A stretch of DNA of 49,596 nt from Bacillota bacterium (GTDB taxonomy: Bacteria > Bacillota > Clostridia > Oscillospirales > Ruminococcaceae), in contig JAEZTV010000004.1 in assembly GCA_023421245.1 (NCBI GenBank), positions 1 through 49,596 of the forward strand, read 5' to 3'. This document shows positions 9,088 through 16,745 of the stretch, one piece after another. How positions within the stretch are numbered: position 1 is the stretch's first letter; each line of letters starts with the position of its first letter. The position numbers were made by a program, and so were the translations under genes. The notes under the pieces are model-generated. The model did no database searches and was not told where the DNA came from. It saw nothing but the letters and a program-made list of their open reading frames with translations.

Positions 9088-9123
9088 GTTCATGCTCCTT
9101 TGGCTAATTTGAGCAGGATTCTG

Positions 9124-9206
9124 TTGTGCATATGCAACAAAAACTTACTTTGTTTTGCCCAACAATAGTATAATACTAGAATAACGGCTATTGTTATGAA
9201 AGTCAA
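9124..9206 (-). promoter_or_regulatory. GH94 promoter with operator-like palindromes
   Basis: On the minus strand, TTGACT (9201-9206), a 17-base spacer, then TATTCT (9178-9183) form a sigma-A-type promoter. An 8-bp inverted repeat AACAATAG/CTATTGTT (9161-9168, 9188-9195) brackets the -10 box. Downstream, at about 9124-9140, lies the palindrome-centred TTGTGCATATGCAACAA. Both are plausible operators; the regulator is not in the window. Confidence 0.6.
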
Positions 9207-9535
9207 CAGCTATTACTGGTATTCTTCAGATTGTGGCGGTTTATTACAAAGTTTTTAAACCTTATAGGATATTCTTGCAAGCTATTGCGATGCAATCTTT
9301 AATTTTTACAATGAATATCCCCATATTTACCATCTGCCCTGCATTTCATCTTCATCACCTGTCGCCGCAAAACCACAAATTATTTCAGTGCAGCCGTACA
9401 GCCGTTCCTTAATGTCTCACTGAACCTGTGTTTTCTCTTAAAGGCACGGTCCAAAGGTTCAAGCGTTGCATTTCTAAAAATCAAAAGTACGCAAATTGCG
9501 AGAATGTTTACGTATTCTTCAATCTTGTCCGGTTG

Positions 9536-9564
9536 TTGATTTGTTTCTTGAACACCAGTATAAT
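9536..9564 (+). promoter_or_regulatory. Promoter of the ogt operon
   Basis: TTGATT (9536-9541), 17-base spacer, TATAAT (9559-9564), ending 22 bases before the ogt start codon. The stretch between the GH94 promoter and this one (about 9207-9535) holds no gene or other structure that I can support. Confidence 0.75.
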
Positions 9565-9586
9565 ATTCTTATAGAAAAGGCAAAGG

Positions 9587-10084
9587 ATGTGCACTCCCAT
9601 GACCACCCGCTATGTAAAAACACCCCTGTTCTCACTCGTTGTCACCGAGCAGGACGGCGCTGTGGTATCGGCGCGGTTTGCCGGCGACAGCGACCCTTGC
9701 GCCTCCTGTGCGGACGATACCCCGCTGCTGCTGCTTGCCGAGCGGGAGCTTACGGCTTACACAAACGGAACCCTTACGGAGTTTACCATTCCCTGCGCGC
9801 CAAAGGGTACGCCGTTTATGCAGCGGGTATGGGCGCAGCTCAGGGCCATTGCGTACGGCCAAACCCTCACCTACTCGCAGATAGCCGCACTTGCGGGAAA
9901 CGGACGCGCATCGCGTGCTGTGGGGCAGGCGTGTAACCGAAACCCAATCGCGGTCATCATTCCGTGCCATCGGGTCATCGGCAAAAACGGAACCCTCACG
10001 GGATACGCGGGCGGCCTTGGCATTAAGGAGCGTCTGCTTTGCATGGAACGCGATGCCGCCGCCAAACCGGGAGCGCGTGTATGA
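9587..10084 (+). CDS. ogt: Methylated-DNA--protein-cysteine methyltransferase
   Basis: A 165-residue suicide DNA repair protein that moves the methyl group from O6-methylguanine (and O4-methylthymine) to its own cysteine. The active-site motif IIPCHRVIG places the acceptor at about C127, and the helix-turn-helix region with ASRAVGQACNRNP precedes it. N-terminal start choice: ATG 9587 (AAAAGG six bases upstream) or ATG 9599 (MTTRYV, AAAGGA 11 bases upstream). Both are plausible and differ by four residues. The stop overlaps the start of the next gene (ATGA at 10081-10084), so the two repair proteins are translationally coupled. Confidence 0.95.
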   Translation: MCTPMTTRYVKTPLFSLVVTEQDGAVVSARFAGDSDPCASCADDTPLLLLAERELTAYTNGTLTEFTIPCAPKGTPFMQRVWAQLRAIAYGQTLTYSQIAALAGNGRASRAVGQACNRNPIAVIIPCHRVIGKNGTLTGYAGGLGIKERLLCMERDAAAKPGARV

Positions 10085-10764
10085 CGGAGCTTGTCGGCAT
10101 CTTTACCCTGCTGCTCAAAACCTACGGCAAACGCCGCTGGTGGCCTGCGCGCACGCCGTTTGAAATGATGGTTGGCGCAATCCTCACCCAAAATACCGCA
10201 TGGACCAATGTAGAGCGCGCCATCGCCGCGTTCGGTGACAATCTTTCCCCCGCCTTCATCCTTTCGTGTGACAAGCAGACGCTCGCGGACATTATTCGCC
10301 CGAGCGGGTACTACAACCAAAAGGCAAAACGGCTTAAAACGCTTGCGGGGTGGTATATGAATTACGGCGGCGACATTAACCGAGTACGTGCGTGCGATGG
10401 CGATCAGCTGCGCACAGAGCTGCTTGCGCTAAACGGCGTGGGGCACGAAACGGCGTACTCCATGCTGCTGTATGCCTTCGATAAACCCTATTTTGTGGTG
10501 GACGCTTACACCCGCCGCCTCCTTACCAGACTTGGCTACCGGCTGCCGGACGCCTACGATGATCTGCGCGTCCTGCTCGAACAAAACCTTCCGCGCGACC
10601 TGTACGTATACAATGAGTTTCATGCGCTGATTGTGGAGCACGCAAAGCAGCATTGCAAAGCAAAACCGCTCTGCGAAGGCTGTGTGCTGGCACCGCGCTG
10701 CAAAGCATACGAGGATATGCACAAACCAGCACTTACCCTTCAAGATAGCGCAAAGCCGGAATGA
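10081..10764 (+). CDS. HhH-GPD DNA glycosylase (endonuclease III-related, FeS)
   Basis: A 227-residue base-excision glycosylase of the endonuclease III superfamily, COG2231-like. The helix-hairpin-helix is LNGVGHETA (117-125), followed by the catalytic aspartate D141 in FVVDAYTRR. Cysteines 192, 198, 201 and 207 form a C-x5-C-x2-C-x5-C [4Fe-4S] motif, one residue shorter in the first gap than in Nth. Where Nth has its catalytic lysine (VGRKTA), this protein has glutamate (VGHETA). It should therefore be a monofunctional glycosylase, without AP-lyase activity. Alkylated bases such as 3-methyladenine are the likely substrate, because it is fused by ATGA overlap to ogt. The ATG at 10081 is chosen over the in-frame upstream ATG at 10039 for that reason. 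Confidence 0.9.
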   Translation: MTELVGIFTLLLKTYGKRRWWPARTPFEMMVGAILTQNTAWTNVERAIAAFGDNLSPAFILSCDKQTLADIIRPSGYYNQKAKRLKTLAGWYMNYGGDINRVRACDGDQLRTELLALNGVGHETAYSMLLYAFDKPYFVVDAYTRRLLTRLGYRLPDAYDDLRVLLEQNLPRDLYVYNEFHALIVEHAKQHCKAKPLCEGCVLAPRCKAYEDMHKPALTLQDSAKPE

Positions 10765-10787
10765 TATGCTCATTCCGGCTTTGCGCT
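10747..10787. terminator. Bidirectional terminator between glycosylase and VOC gene
   Basis: A perfect 18-bp stem (10747-10764 with 10770-10787) with the loop TATGC. The whole left arm is the end of the glycosylase reading frame, including its stop. The right arm abuts the stop of the minus-strand VOC gene at 10788. Confidence 0.8.
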
Positions 10788-11195
10788 TTATTCTGGAAGG
10801 CACAGGCAAAACGGATGCCCCGCAGGGTCAAGCATCGTCGTCCACTGCCCTGGGTTATACTGTGTATCCGCAATTGTTGCGCCGATATCCACCGCATGCG
10901 CCACTGCATGCTCAAGATTGTTTACGGTAAAATCAAGATGCAGCATCTTTTGCTGTGCACCGCGCGTCTCAGGCCAGACGGGCGGGATATACCCTGCCTC
11001 TCTTTGACAAAGCAGGCGAACCGGATGGTTTTCTGCCCTTACCATCACGCACTCGTCACTAAGCTTTGTGCAGCTCCAACCAAGCAGCGCGGCGTAGAAC
11101 TCACCCAGCCGTAAAGCATCGTCACAATCGAGCATAATATCGTCGAGCCGGATGCAGAAACCCCCGCGATGGCCTCGAATCTCTTTTTCGTCCAA
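10788..11195 (-). CDS. VOC/glyoxalase-like domain protein
   Basis: A 135-residue single vicinal-oxygen-chelate domain with the beta-alpha-beta pattern IMLDCDDALRLGEFYAALLGW at the N-terminus and LHLDFTVNNLEHAV...LDPAGHPFCL at the C-terminus. Such proteins are metal-dependent lyases, dioxygenases or antibiotic-binding proteins. The metal ligands are incomplete here, so no reaction can be assigned. The frame begins with TTG at 11195 behind a G-rich AAGGGGGGAAG stretch. An internal ATG at 11135 would remove the first strand and is less likely. It lies downstream of the purine permease on the same strand. Confidence 0.8.
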   Translation of the reverse strand: MDEKEIRGHRGGFCIRLDDIMLDCDDALRLGEFYAALLGWSCTKLSDECVMVRAENHPVRLLCQREAGYIPPVWPETRGAQQKMLHLDFTVNNLEHAVAHAVDIGATIADTQYNPGQWTTMLDPAGHPFCLCLPE

Positions 11196-11261
11196 CCTTA
11201 CTTCCCCCCTTTTCCTGTTTTCGCATACAATATCATTCCATCACACGGCATAACACGAAAG

Positions 11262-11289
11262 AGGTGAACGGGGTATATCCCGTTCACCT
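11262..11289 (-). terminator. Hairpin after the purine permease
   Basis: A perfect 11-bp stem (11262-11272 with 11279-11289), 15 bases past the permease stop. The U-tract on the minus strand is weak (CTTTCGTGTT). It would separate the permease from the VOC gene. Confidence 0.65.
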
Positions 11290-11304
11290 TTTAAACAATA
11301 CAGC

Positions 11305-12762
11305 TTAGATAATCGCCAGCACAACAAAGTTAACAAGGAACAACAATGCGGATACCCATAAAATGGGGTGAACCTCTTTCATCTTGCCCTTGCACATCTT
11401 AATGATGCAGTAGAAGATAAAGCCTGCTGCAATACCGTACGAGATGCTGTAGCACAGTGCCATAAAGATACCGGCAAAGAACGCGGGAACAGCTTCCTCA
11501 AAATCGTCCCACTTAATATCTTTAAACGCGCTGAGCATCATAACGCCAACCACAATCAGTGCGGGTGCGGTTGCCGCCGCGGGCACCAACCCTGCAACCG
11601 GAGCAAGGAACGAGCAGAGCAGAAACAAAACAGCGGTTACCACGCTGGTAAGACCGGTGCGTCCGCCTGCGCCAATGCCTGCCGCGCTCTCAACGTAGGT
11701 GGTGGTGTTCGACGTCCCGAACACAGCGCCGATCGAAGTAGCAATCGCATCGGCAAACAGCGCCTTGTCCATCTTGGATTTAAATCCGGTGCTCGTTTCA
11801 AGCGCCTTCTGGTCCTCTGCGCTGAAGATACCGCTGCGGCGTCCGGTACCGATGAAGGTGCCGATGGTGTCGAAGGTATCCGACAAGCTAAACGCAAAAA
11901 CGGTAATAAGAACAAGCGGAATCTTAGCCGGGTCACTAAACAGCGAGAGCATACCCTCAGAGCCAAATGCAGCGCCAAAGGTTGTGCCAAGCTCCGTGAA
12001 CGACTCGCCCAACGAAGCAAATGAAATAGAAGCGGAAGAAAGATCAACGATGCCCATGGGAATGCCGATAACGGTGGTGGCAGCAATACCAATGAGGATT
12101 GCGCCCTTAACCTTAAGCACCAGCAAAACCACGGTGATCAACAGGCCGATTACCGCAAGCAGTACGCCGGCTGTGTTAAACTTAACAAGCTCGGGAACAA
12201 TGCCGCCGCTTGTCACTGCCGAGAAGATACCGGTGTAAGTCGCGTCTGCGGCAAAGGCGTCTCCGTTTACCGAAACGAGGTTCGTGTTGTCGGAAAGAAA
12301 TTGAATGAAATTCGCATTCTTAATGCCTATGTAAGCGACAAAGATACCGATACCGCCGCCAATCGCATTCTGAATGCTTACAGGAATCGCCTTAATAATG
12401 CTCTTGCGGATCTTGGTCACCGTAATGATGATGTTGATGATACCGCACAGGAACACCATTGCCAATGCCTGCTGCCAGCTAAAGCCCAGCCCAAAGCATA
12501 CGGTGTAGGTAAAGAACGCGTTGAGCCCCATACCGGGCGCCTGCGCATACGGCACGTTTGCAAACAGACCCATAACCAATGTGCCGACTGCGGCTGAAAT
12601 AATGGTTGCAAGGAAAACCGCGCCCCAAGGCATACCGGTAGCGGAAAGAATGCCCGGGTTTACAAAGATGATGTAAACCATGGTAAAGAATGTGGTAACA
12701 CCCGCCATGATCTCGGTGGAAACATTGGTGCCATTTTCCTTGAGTTTGAAGAATCGCTCCAT
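11305..12762 (-). CDS. NCS2/AzgA-type purine (guanine/hypoxanthine) permease
   Basis: A 485-residue polytopic membrane protein of the AzgA branch of NCS2 transporters, which import hypoxanthine, guanine or adenine with protons. Typical features are the N-terminal ERFFKLKENGTNVSTEIMAG, TTFFTMVYIIFVNP, the substrate-region motif QAPGMGLNAFF (about 74-84), and FGTSNTTTYVESAAGI (about 350-365) before the last helices. The length is normal. ATG 12762 is preceded by AGGAGG. The gene has its own promoter and a strong leader hairpin. Exact base specificity cannot be read from the sequence. Confidence 0.93.
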   Translation of the reverse strand: MERFFKLKENGTNVSTEIMAGVTTFFTMVYIIFVNPGILSATGMPWGAVFLATIISAAVGTLVMGLFANVPYAQAPGMGLNAFFTYTVCFGLGFSWQQALAMVFLCGIINIIITVTKIRKSIIKAIPVSIQNAIGGGIGIFVAYIGIKNANFIQFLSDNTNLVSVNGDAFAADATYTGIFSAVTSGGIVPELVKFNTAGVLLAVIGLLITVVLLVLKVKGAILIGIAATTVIGIPMGIVDLSSASISFASLGESFTELGTTFGAAFGSEGMLSLFSDPAKIPLVLITVFAFSLSDTFDTIGTFIGTGRRSGIFSAEDQKALETSTGFKSKMDKALFADAIATSIGAVFGTSNTTTYVESAAGIGAGGRTGLTSVVTAVLFLLCSFLAPVAGLVPAAATAPALIVVGVMMLSAFKDIKWDDFEEAVPAFFAGIFMALCYSISYGIAAGFIFYCIIKMCKGKMKEVHPILWVSALLFLVNFVVLAII

Positions 12763-12788
12763 CTAACTTCCTCCTGTTTTTAAAATCA

Positions 12789-12834
12789 GAAAGGACTACG
12801 CAAAGCGGCTGCCGCGGCCTCGGTAATCCCTTTC
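12789..12834 (-). promoter_or_regulatory. Leader hairpin of the purine permease mRNA
   Basis: Minus-strand GAAAGGGATTAC (12834-12823) pairs with GTAGTCCTTTC (12799-12789), with one bulged G. It encloses a GC-rich inner stem (GCGG-CAG-CCGC) and is followed by TGATTTTA. The predicted transcription start lies within about 10 bases of the hairpin. It is therefore probably a 5'-end stabiliser or a simple attenuator. It does not match the purine riboswitch core. Confidence 0.5.
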
Positions 12835-12848
12835 AATCTATTATCCTT

Positions 12849-12878
12849 ATTATACGTCATGTGTTAAAAGAAAAGCAA
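12849..12878 (-). promoter_or_regulatory. Promoter of the purine permease
   Basis: TTGCTT (12873-12878), an 18-base spacer and a consensus TATAAT (12849-12854) on the minus strand, about 90 bases before the start codon. The DNA from 12879 to 12999 holds nothing else that I can support. Confidence 0.7.
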
Positions 12879-12999
12879 CATTCAGTTCACATTTTCGGCA
12901 ATGGCACCTCTATTTTTAGCATTATGCACTATTTTGTAGAAACCAATGTCGAATTTATTCGTTAATTCGCATAATGATGCATGCTGGTGTTTTGCGAAT

Positions 13000-13170
13000 A
13001 TAATCAATTAACCCCAAAACCTCTCTGGAATTTTCATGCGGCTGGCTGTGCTTGCCGGCACGTGAAAACGTGCATCCAGTTATGCACCCCCGGAAAATCT
13101 GTCTTTTGGGCAGCTGTGCGGCGCGGGCCGTGTCTTTAAAACCGGAACGGTTTTAATGTTTGCTGATGAT
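13000..13170 (-). repeat. R2 dispersed repeat, copy 1
   Basis: On the minus strand it opens with ATCATCAGCAAAC. A hairpin follows (TTAAAACC-GTTCC-GGTTTTAA), then AGACACGGCCCGC and GCAGCTGCCC-type segments, a GTGCCGGCAAGC segment and AGCCGCATGAAAATTCCAGA, and the copy ends GGTTTTGGGGTTAATTGATTA. The same order is found at 18161, 20064, 34920 and 44612. The DNA from 13171 to 13339 is otherwise featureless. Confidence 0.85.
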
Positions 13171-13339
13171 AATATCTCCCTTCCATTATCTCTGCAAAGA
13201 AGCGGTTTCTCTTCCCCCCCGCCTGCCGCTTTGCCTTTTGGTATTTCGCGCGGCAACAGCAATCCAAAACACAGCTGCCTGTAAAAGGACTTCTTTCCAT
13301 ATCACGCTTTACACAGCGGCTATCTTCCGTAGCGCAGCT

Positions 13340-14119
13340 CTATTGTAGCACACCATTCACAATACGCACTGCGCGGTCACTTACCTGTGCAAGCCCTCTG
13401 CCCCCCTCACCCGAAACGAGTACCGTCAGCCCCTCATCACGCCCTTTCTTAATGAACCCATATACCTCCGCGCACAGGGCGGGCGAAAGCCCCATGGTCG
13501 GTTCATCAAGCAGCAGCAGCCGCGGCCGCCCCATCAGCGCACGCGCGATGGCAAGCATCTGCTGCTGCCCCCCCGAAAGCGATAGCGCTTGCGCACGCCG
13601 CTTTTCATACAACACAGGGAACATCCCGTACATCCTATCCAAATCCTCCCGCACCCTATCCCGCCTTGTATGCGCGCCGATGAGCAGGTTCTCCTTCACT
13701 GTGCACAGCGAAAACACCCGCCGTCCCTCGGGCACAAGCGCAATTCCCCTGCGGTGCCGCGCCTGTGCGTTTTCCCGGGTAATGTCGGCATACCCATCCG
13801 CCAAGGTAAAACTCCCGCACCCCGCCGCTGCACCCGCAAGGCTTTCCGCTTTCCCCCCGCCTGCGGCATTGCGTGCGAAAGAATGCACTCCGCCGCTTAC
13901 CGCTTGCCGCCCGCCAAACCCTTCGCCCGCGTCTGCACGATACAAAATTCTTCCGCTGTGCACCGGCAATATGCCCGCTGCCGCAAGCAGCACCGTGCTT
14001 TTACCTGCCCCGTTTACACCCAGCAGCGTTACAACCTCGCCTTTTTCTACCCAAAGGCTCGCATCATGCACACCGGTTACCTGCCCATACCTTACGCAGA
14101 TGTGTTCTATCCGAAGCAC
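13340..14119 (-). CDS. livF: Branched-chain amino-acid ABC transporter ATPase LivF (atypical)
   Basis: A 259-residue ATP-binding subunit. Walker A is GVNGAGKS, the region after the Q-loop is GIALVPEGRRVF, the signature is LSGGQQQML and Walker B is LLLLDEP. The GTG at 14119 is preferred: AAAGGGG lies upstream and it yields the expected LRIEHICVRYG start. The open frame to 14278 merely reads through the end of livG. Two things are unusual. First, a Gly/Ala-rich insertion of about 45 residues follows SGRILYR, where other LivF proteins have a short loop. Second, the usual LVEQNA segment near the C-terminus reads LVSGEGG, losing the conserved switch region. The subunit may be impaired or specialised. 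It is the last gene of livKHMGF. Confidence 0.88.
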   Translation of the reverse strand: MLRIEHICVRYGQVTGVHDASLWVEKGEVVTLLGVNGAGKSTVLLAAAGILPVHSGRILYRADAGEGFGGRQAVSGGVHSFARNAAGGGKAESLAGAAAGCGSFTLADGYADITRENAQARHRRGIALVPEGRRVFSLCTVKENLLIGAHTRRDRVREDLDRMYGMFPVLYEKRRAQALSLSGGQQQMLAIARALMGRPRLLLLDEPTMGLSPALCAEVYGFIKKGRDEGLTVLVSGEGGRGLAQVSDRAVRIVNGVLQ

Positions 14120-14172
14120 CGGCAATTCCCCTTTCGCGGCGGCAATCGATACGGCGTTGCGCACCCATGCCG

Positions 14173-14925
14173 CTACTCCCCCAGCACCGCTTGCCTTACC
14201 GCCGCGTTGCTTAGCACCTCCTGCGGCCTTCCCTGCGCGATAACGTGTCCGGTGTCCATTGCATACAGGCGGTCGCACAGTTGTTCTACAAACGCCATAT
14301 GGTGCTCAATAATAAATATTGTAAGCGCGTAGTTCTGCTTTAGCTGCCGCAGCAGCCCCGCAAGCCGCTCGGTCTCCTCCGCGCACAACCCCGCACAGGG
14401 CTCGTCTAAAAACAGCATTCCGCAGCCCGCAGATGCCACCGCCACCGCGCGCCCAAGCTCACACAGCTTTCGGGTACCATAAGGCAGCGCCTCCACATTG
14501 GTATCGGCGCACTCGGCAAGACCAAGCATCGCGAGCAGCTGCTCCAGCGCAAAACCGCGGATGCGCAGAGACAGCACCGCCGCCTGAATATTTTCACGCA
14601 CCGTCAGCCGCTCAAACAGCCTAAGGTTTTGGAAGGTTCGTGCCACCCCCATACGCGCAAGAATATGCGCCTGTGTGCCGTGTACCGCTACTGCGTCAAA
14701 GCGCCCTTGCGCACTTTCCCCCGCCTTTGTTTGCGGATAGAGATAAATTCTGCCCGCATCAGGGCGCTCAAACGATGTCAACATCTGAAACAGCGTGGTT
14801 TTTCCGGCCCCGTTTGAGCCTATCATCCCTGCAATCTCACCCCGCGCAAGGCTTAAGCTCACACCCGCTACTGCCGTCACCCCGCCGTAGCGTTTATACA
14901 GCCCTTCCGCGGTTAGGATTGGCAT
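14173..14925 (-). CDS. livG: Branched-chain amino-acid ABC transporter ATPase LivG
   Basis: A 250-residue ATP-binding subunit of a LIV-type importer. Walker A is GSNGAGKT (about 34-41), the Q-loop region is GVARTFQNLRLF, the signature is the diverged LPYGTRKLCELGRA in place of LSYGQQ, Walker B is LFLDEP, and the H-loop is FIIEHHMAFVE. The C-terminus keeps the LivG pattern GRPQEVLSNAAV. ATG 14925 has AAAGGGG eight bases upstream and lies inside the end of livM (32-base overlap), indicating translational coupling. Confidence 0.95.
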   Translation of the reverse strand: MPILTAEGLYKRYGGVTAVAGVSLSLARGEIAGMIGSNGAGKTTLFQMLTSFERPDAGRIYLYPQTKAGESAQGRFDAVAVHGTQAHILARMGVARTFQNLRLFERLTVRENIQAAVLSLRIRGFALEQLLAMLGLAECADTNVEALPYGTRKLCELGRAVAVASAGCGMLFLDEPCAGLCAEETERLAGLLRQLKQNYALTIFIIEHHMAFVEQLCDRLYAMDTGHVIAQGRPQEVLSNAAVRQAVLGE

Positions 14926-15808
14926 TTCGTCTACCCCTTTTTGTATATTTTATAATTGTATATACAATTAGTACTATCGCATACAAAATCATGCGCAGGT
15001 TTGCAACCCCCTGCAGCATCGCGGCAACCGCCTCCAGTGCCATGGCAGCAAGCATTGGGCCTATAATCGTCCCCGTTCCGCCGATTACCACCGCCGCAAG
15101 AATATCCACCGACCGCGCAAAGGTAAAATCCTTGGGGCTGATGAACCCCAGAAGCCCCGCGTACAATCCCCCCGCAAGCCCCGTTATTGCAGCGGCAAGT
15201 GCAAACGCATACAGCTTCATGCCAAATGTGTTTACACCCACCGCAGCGGCGGCGGTTTCATCCTGCCCCATCACCCGGCACAAAAACCCCTGCCGCGAGC
15301 CCGCAAACCACAGGCATCCGCCCCCGCACAAAAACGCAGCGAAAAACGCCCACACGGGTGTCGTAACCCTTGGGATGTCATACAGCCCCGCCGCCCCGCC
15401 GATTGCCCTGCTGTTCTCGATGATAACACGCACAATCTCGCCAAGGCCCATTGTCGCAACGGCAAGATAATCCCCTCTCAGCCGCAGTACGGCGCCCCCC
15501 AGCACAAGCGCAATTACCGAGGCGGCGGCCGCACCCAGCACAAGCCCCGCCACCGCTCCCCCATGTCCGGTAAAAACCCGCGTAACCCCCGCGCAGCTAT
15601 ATGCGCCCACCGCCATAAAAACCGCCTGCCCAAGGCTTAGCTGCCCTGCCATCCCCACACACAGGTCAAGTCCCGCTGCCATAATCGCGGCAATCAGCAT
15701 CCGCGAAAACACCGCCGATGAGTAGCCGTCACGGTCAAGCAGAAGCATCAGCACAAACGCCGCAAAGCACGCGGCAAGATATTTTGTTGTGAGTGTACGC
15801 CGCATCAT
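14894..15808 (-). CDS. livM: Branched-chain amino-acid ABC permease LivM
   Basis: A 304-residue polytopic inner-membrane permease. Diagnostic segments are LDLCVGMAGQLSLGQAVFMAVGAY (first half), LRGDYLAVATMGLGEIVRV (cytoplasmic coupling loop) and AAVVIGGTGTIIGPMLAA before the last helix. ATG 15808 or 15805 follows GGGGGAGG. The 67-bp gap to livH contains a short palindrome around ATACCGGACGGTGTAT but no terminator. The protein pairs with LivH to form the channel. Confidence 0.95.
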   Translation of the reverse strand: MMRRTLTTKYLAACFAAFVLMLLLDRDGYSSAVFSRMLIAAIMAAGLDLCVGMAGQLSLGQAVFMAVGAYSCAGVTRVFTGHGGAVAGLVLGAAAASVIALVLGGAVLRLRGDYLAVATMGLGEIVRVIIENSRAIGGAAGLYDIPRVTTPVWAFFAAFLCGGGCLWFAGSRQGFLCRVMGQDETAAAAVGVNTFGMKLYAFALAAAITGLAGGLYAGLLGFISPKDFTFARSVDILAAVVIGGTGTIIGPMLAAMALEAVAAMLQGVANLRMILYAIVLIVYTIIKYTKRGRRNANPNRGRAV

Positions 15809-15875
15809 CTGCCTCCCCCGTTTTATACCGGACGGTGTATGAAGGGTTGCCTTTGTACCGGTGCAAAAATCACGC

Positions 15876-16745
15876 TTAATCCAGCCCCGCCTTTGACCCT
15901 ACAATCCCGCCCGGACGCAGCAGTAAAAACGCAATCAGCAGCACAAACGATGCCACATCACGGGTAGCCGTGCCAAGCACAGCTCCGGCCAGGGCTTCTG
16001 CCAGGCCCAGCGCAAACCCGCCCAGTACCGCGCCCGGCACGCTTCCAATCCCACCAATGACCGCCGCGGCAAAGGCCTTCAGCCCCGGGGTCACCCCCAT
16101 CAGTGGGCTGAGCAGATACATCGAGCCGTACACCGCACCCGCCACCCCCGCAAGTGCGCACCCCATTACAAACGCAAGGCTGATTGTGCTCTGCTGCCGA
16201 ATTCCGCACAGCATTGCCGCCGTTTTGTCGTCCGCCACCGCGCGCATTGCCCTGCCCGCACGGGTCTTGGTCAGCATAAGCTGCAATGCGGCGGTAAGCA
16301 CCAGGCAAAGGATAAGCGCGTAAAGCTTCGAGCTTGCAATGCTCACCCCGCCAATTTGAACCACACCCCCTGCAAAGCCGGACGGATAGGCGCGCGCACC
16401 CGCGCCAAACGCAAGCATTACCCCGTACTGCAATAAAAGCGATACCCCAAGCGTCACCACCATCAGCGGCATTCCTCTTGCGTCGCGCAGCGGGCGGTAG
16501 CAAAACCGTTCTATCGCAAGCCCCAGTACCGCACAGCCAAGTGCCGAGAGTATGGCCGACAGCACAAACCCCGTTTTGAGATACACCGCGCACAGGTATC
16601 CTATATATGCCCCCACCATCATTACATCGCAGTGCGCAAAGTTTATCAGCCGCAGTACGCCGAACACCATCGTGTATCCCAGTGCAATCAGCGCGTACAC
16701 CGCCCCGACCGAAACCCCCGAGACCAGCTGCTCAAGCCACAGCAT
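15876..16745 (-). CDS. livH: Branched-chain amino-acid ABC permease LivH
   Basis: A 289-residue permease with the hallmark LIALGYTMVFGVLRLINFAH (about 22-41), an ERFCYRPLRDARGMPLMVVTLG segment, and AVIGGIGSVPGAVLGGFALG near the C-terminus. The start is ATG 16745 with GGGGGAGG upstream. The longer open frame to 16835 overlaps livK in another frame and is not supported. The real overlap with livK is 14 bases. Confidence 0.94.
   Translation of the reverse strand: MLWLEQLVSGVSVGAVYALIALGYTMVFGVLRLINFAHCDVMMVGAYIGYLCAVYLKTGFVLSAILSALGCAVLGLAIERFCYRPLRDARGMPLMVVTLGVSLLLQYGVMLAFGAGARAYPSGFAGGVVQIGGVSIASSKLYALILCLVLTAALQLMLTKTRAGRAMRAVADDKTAAMLCGIRQQSTISLAFVMGCALAGVAGAVYGSMYLLSPLMGVTPGLKAFAAAVIGGIGSVPGAVLGGFALGLAEALAGAVLGTATRDVASFVLLIAFLLLRPGGIVGSKAGLD

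Noticed and set aside
12763..12850. Purine riboswitch before the NCS2 permease
   Set aside because: The conserved junction core is missing; only one long hairpin is present.
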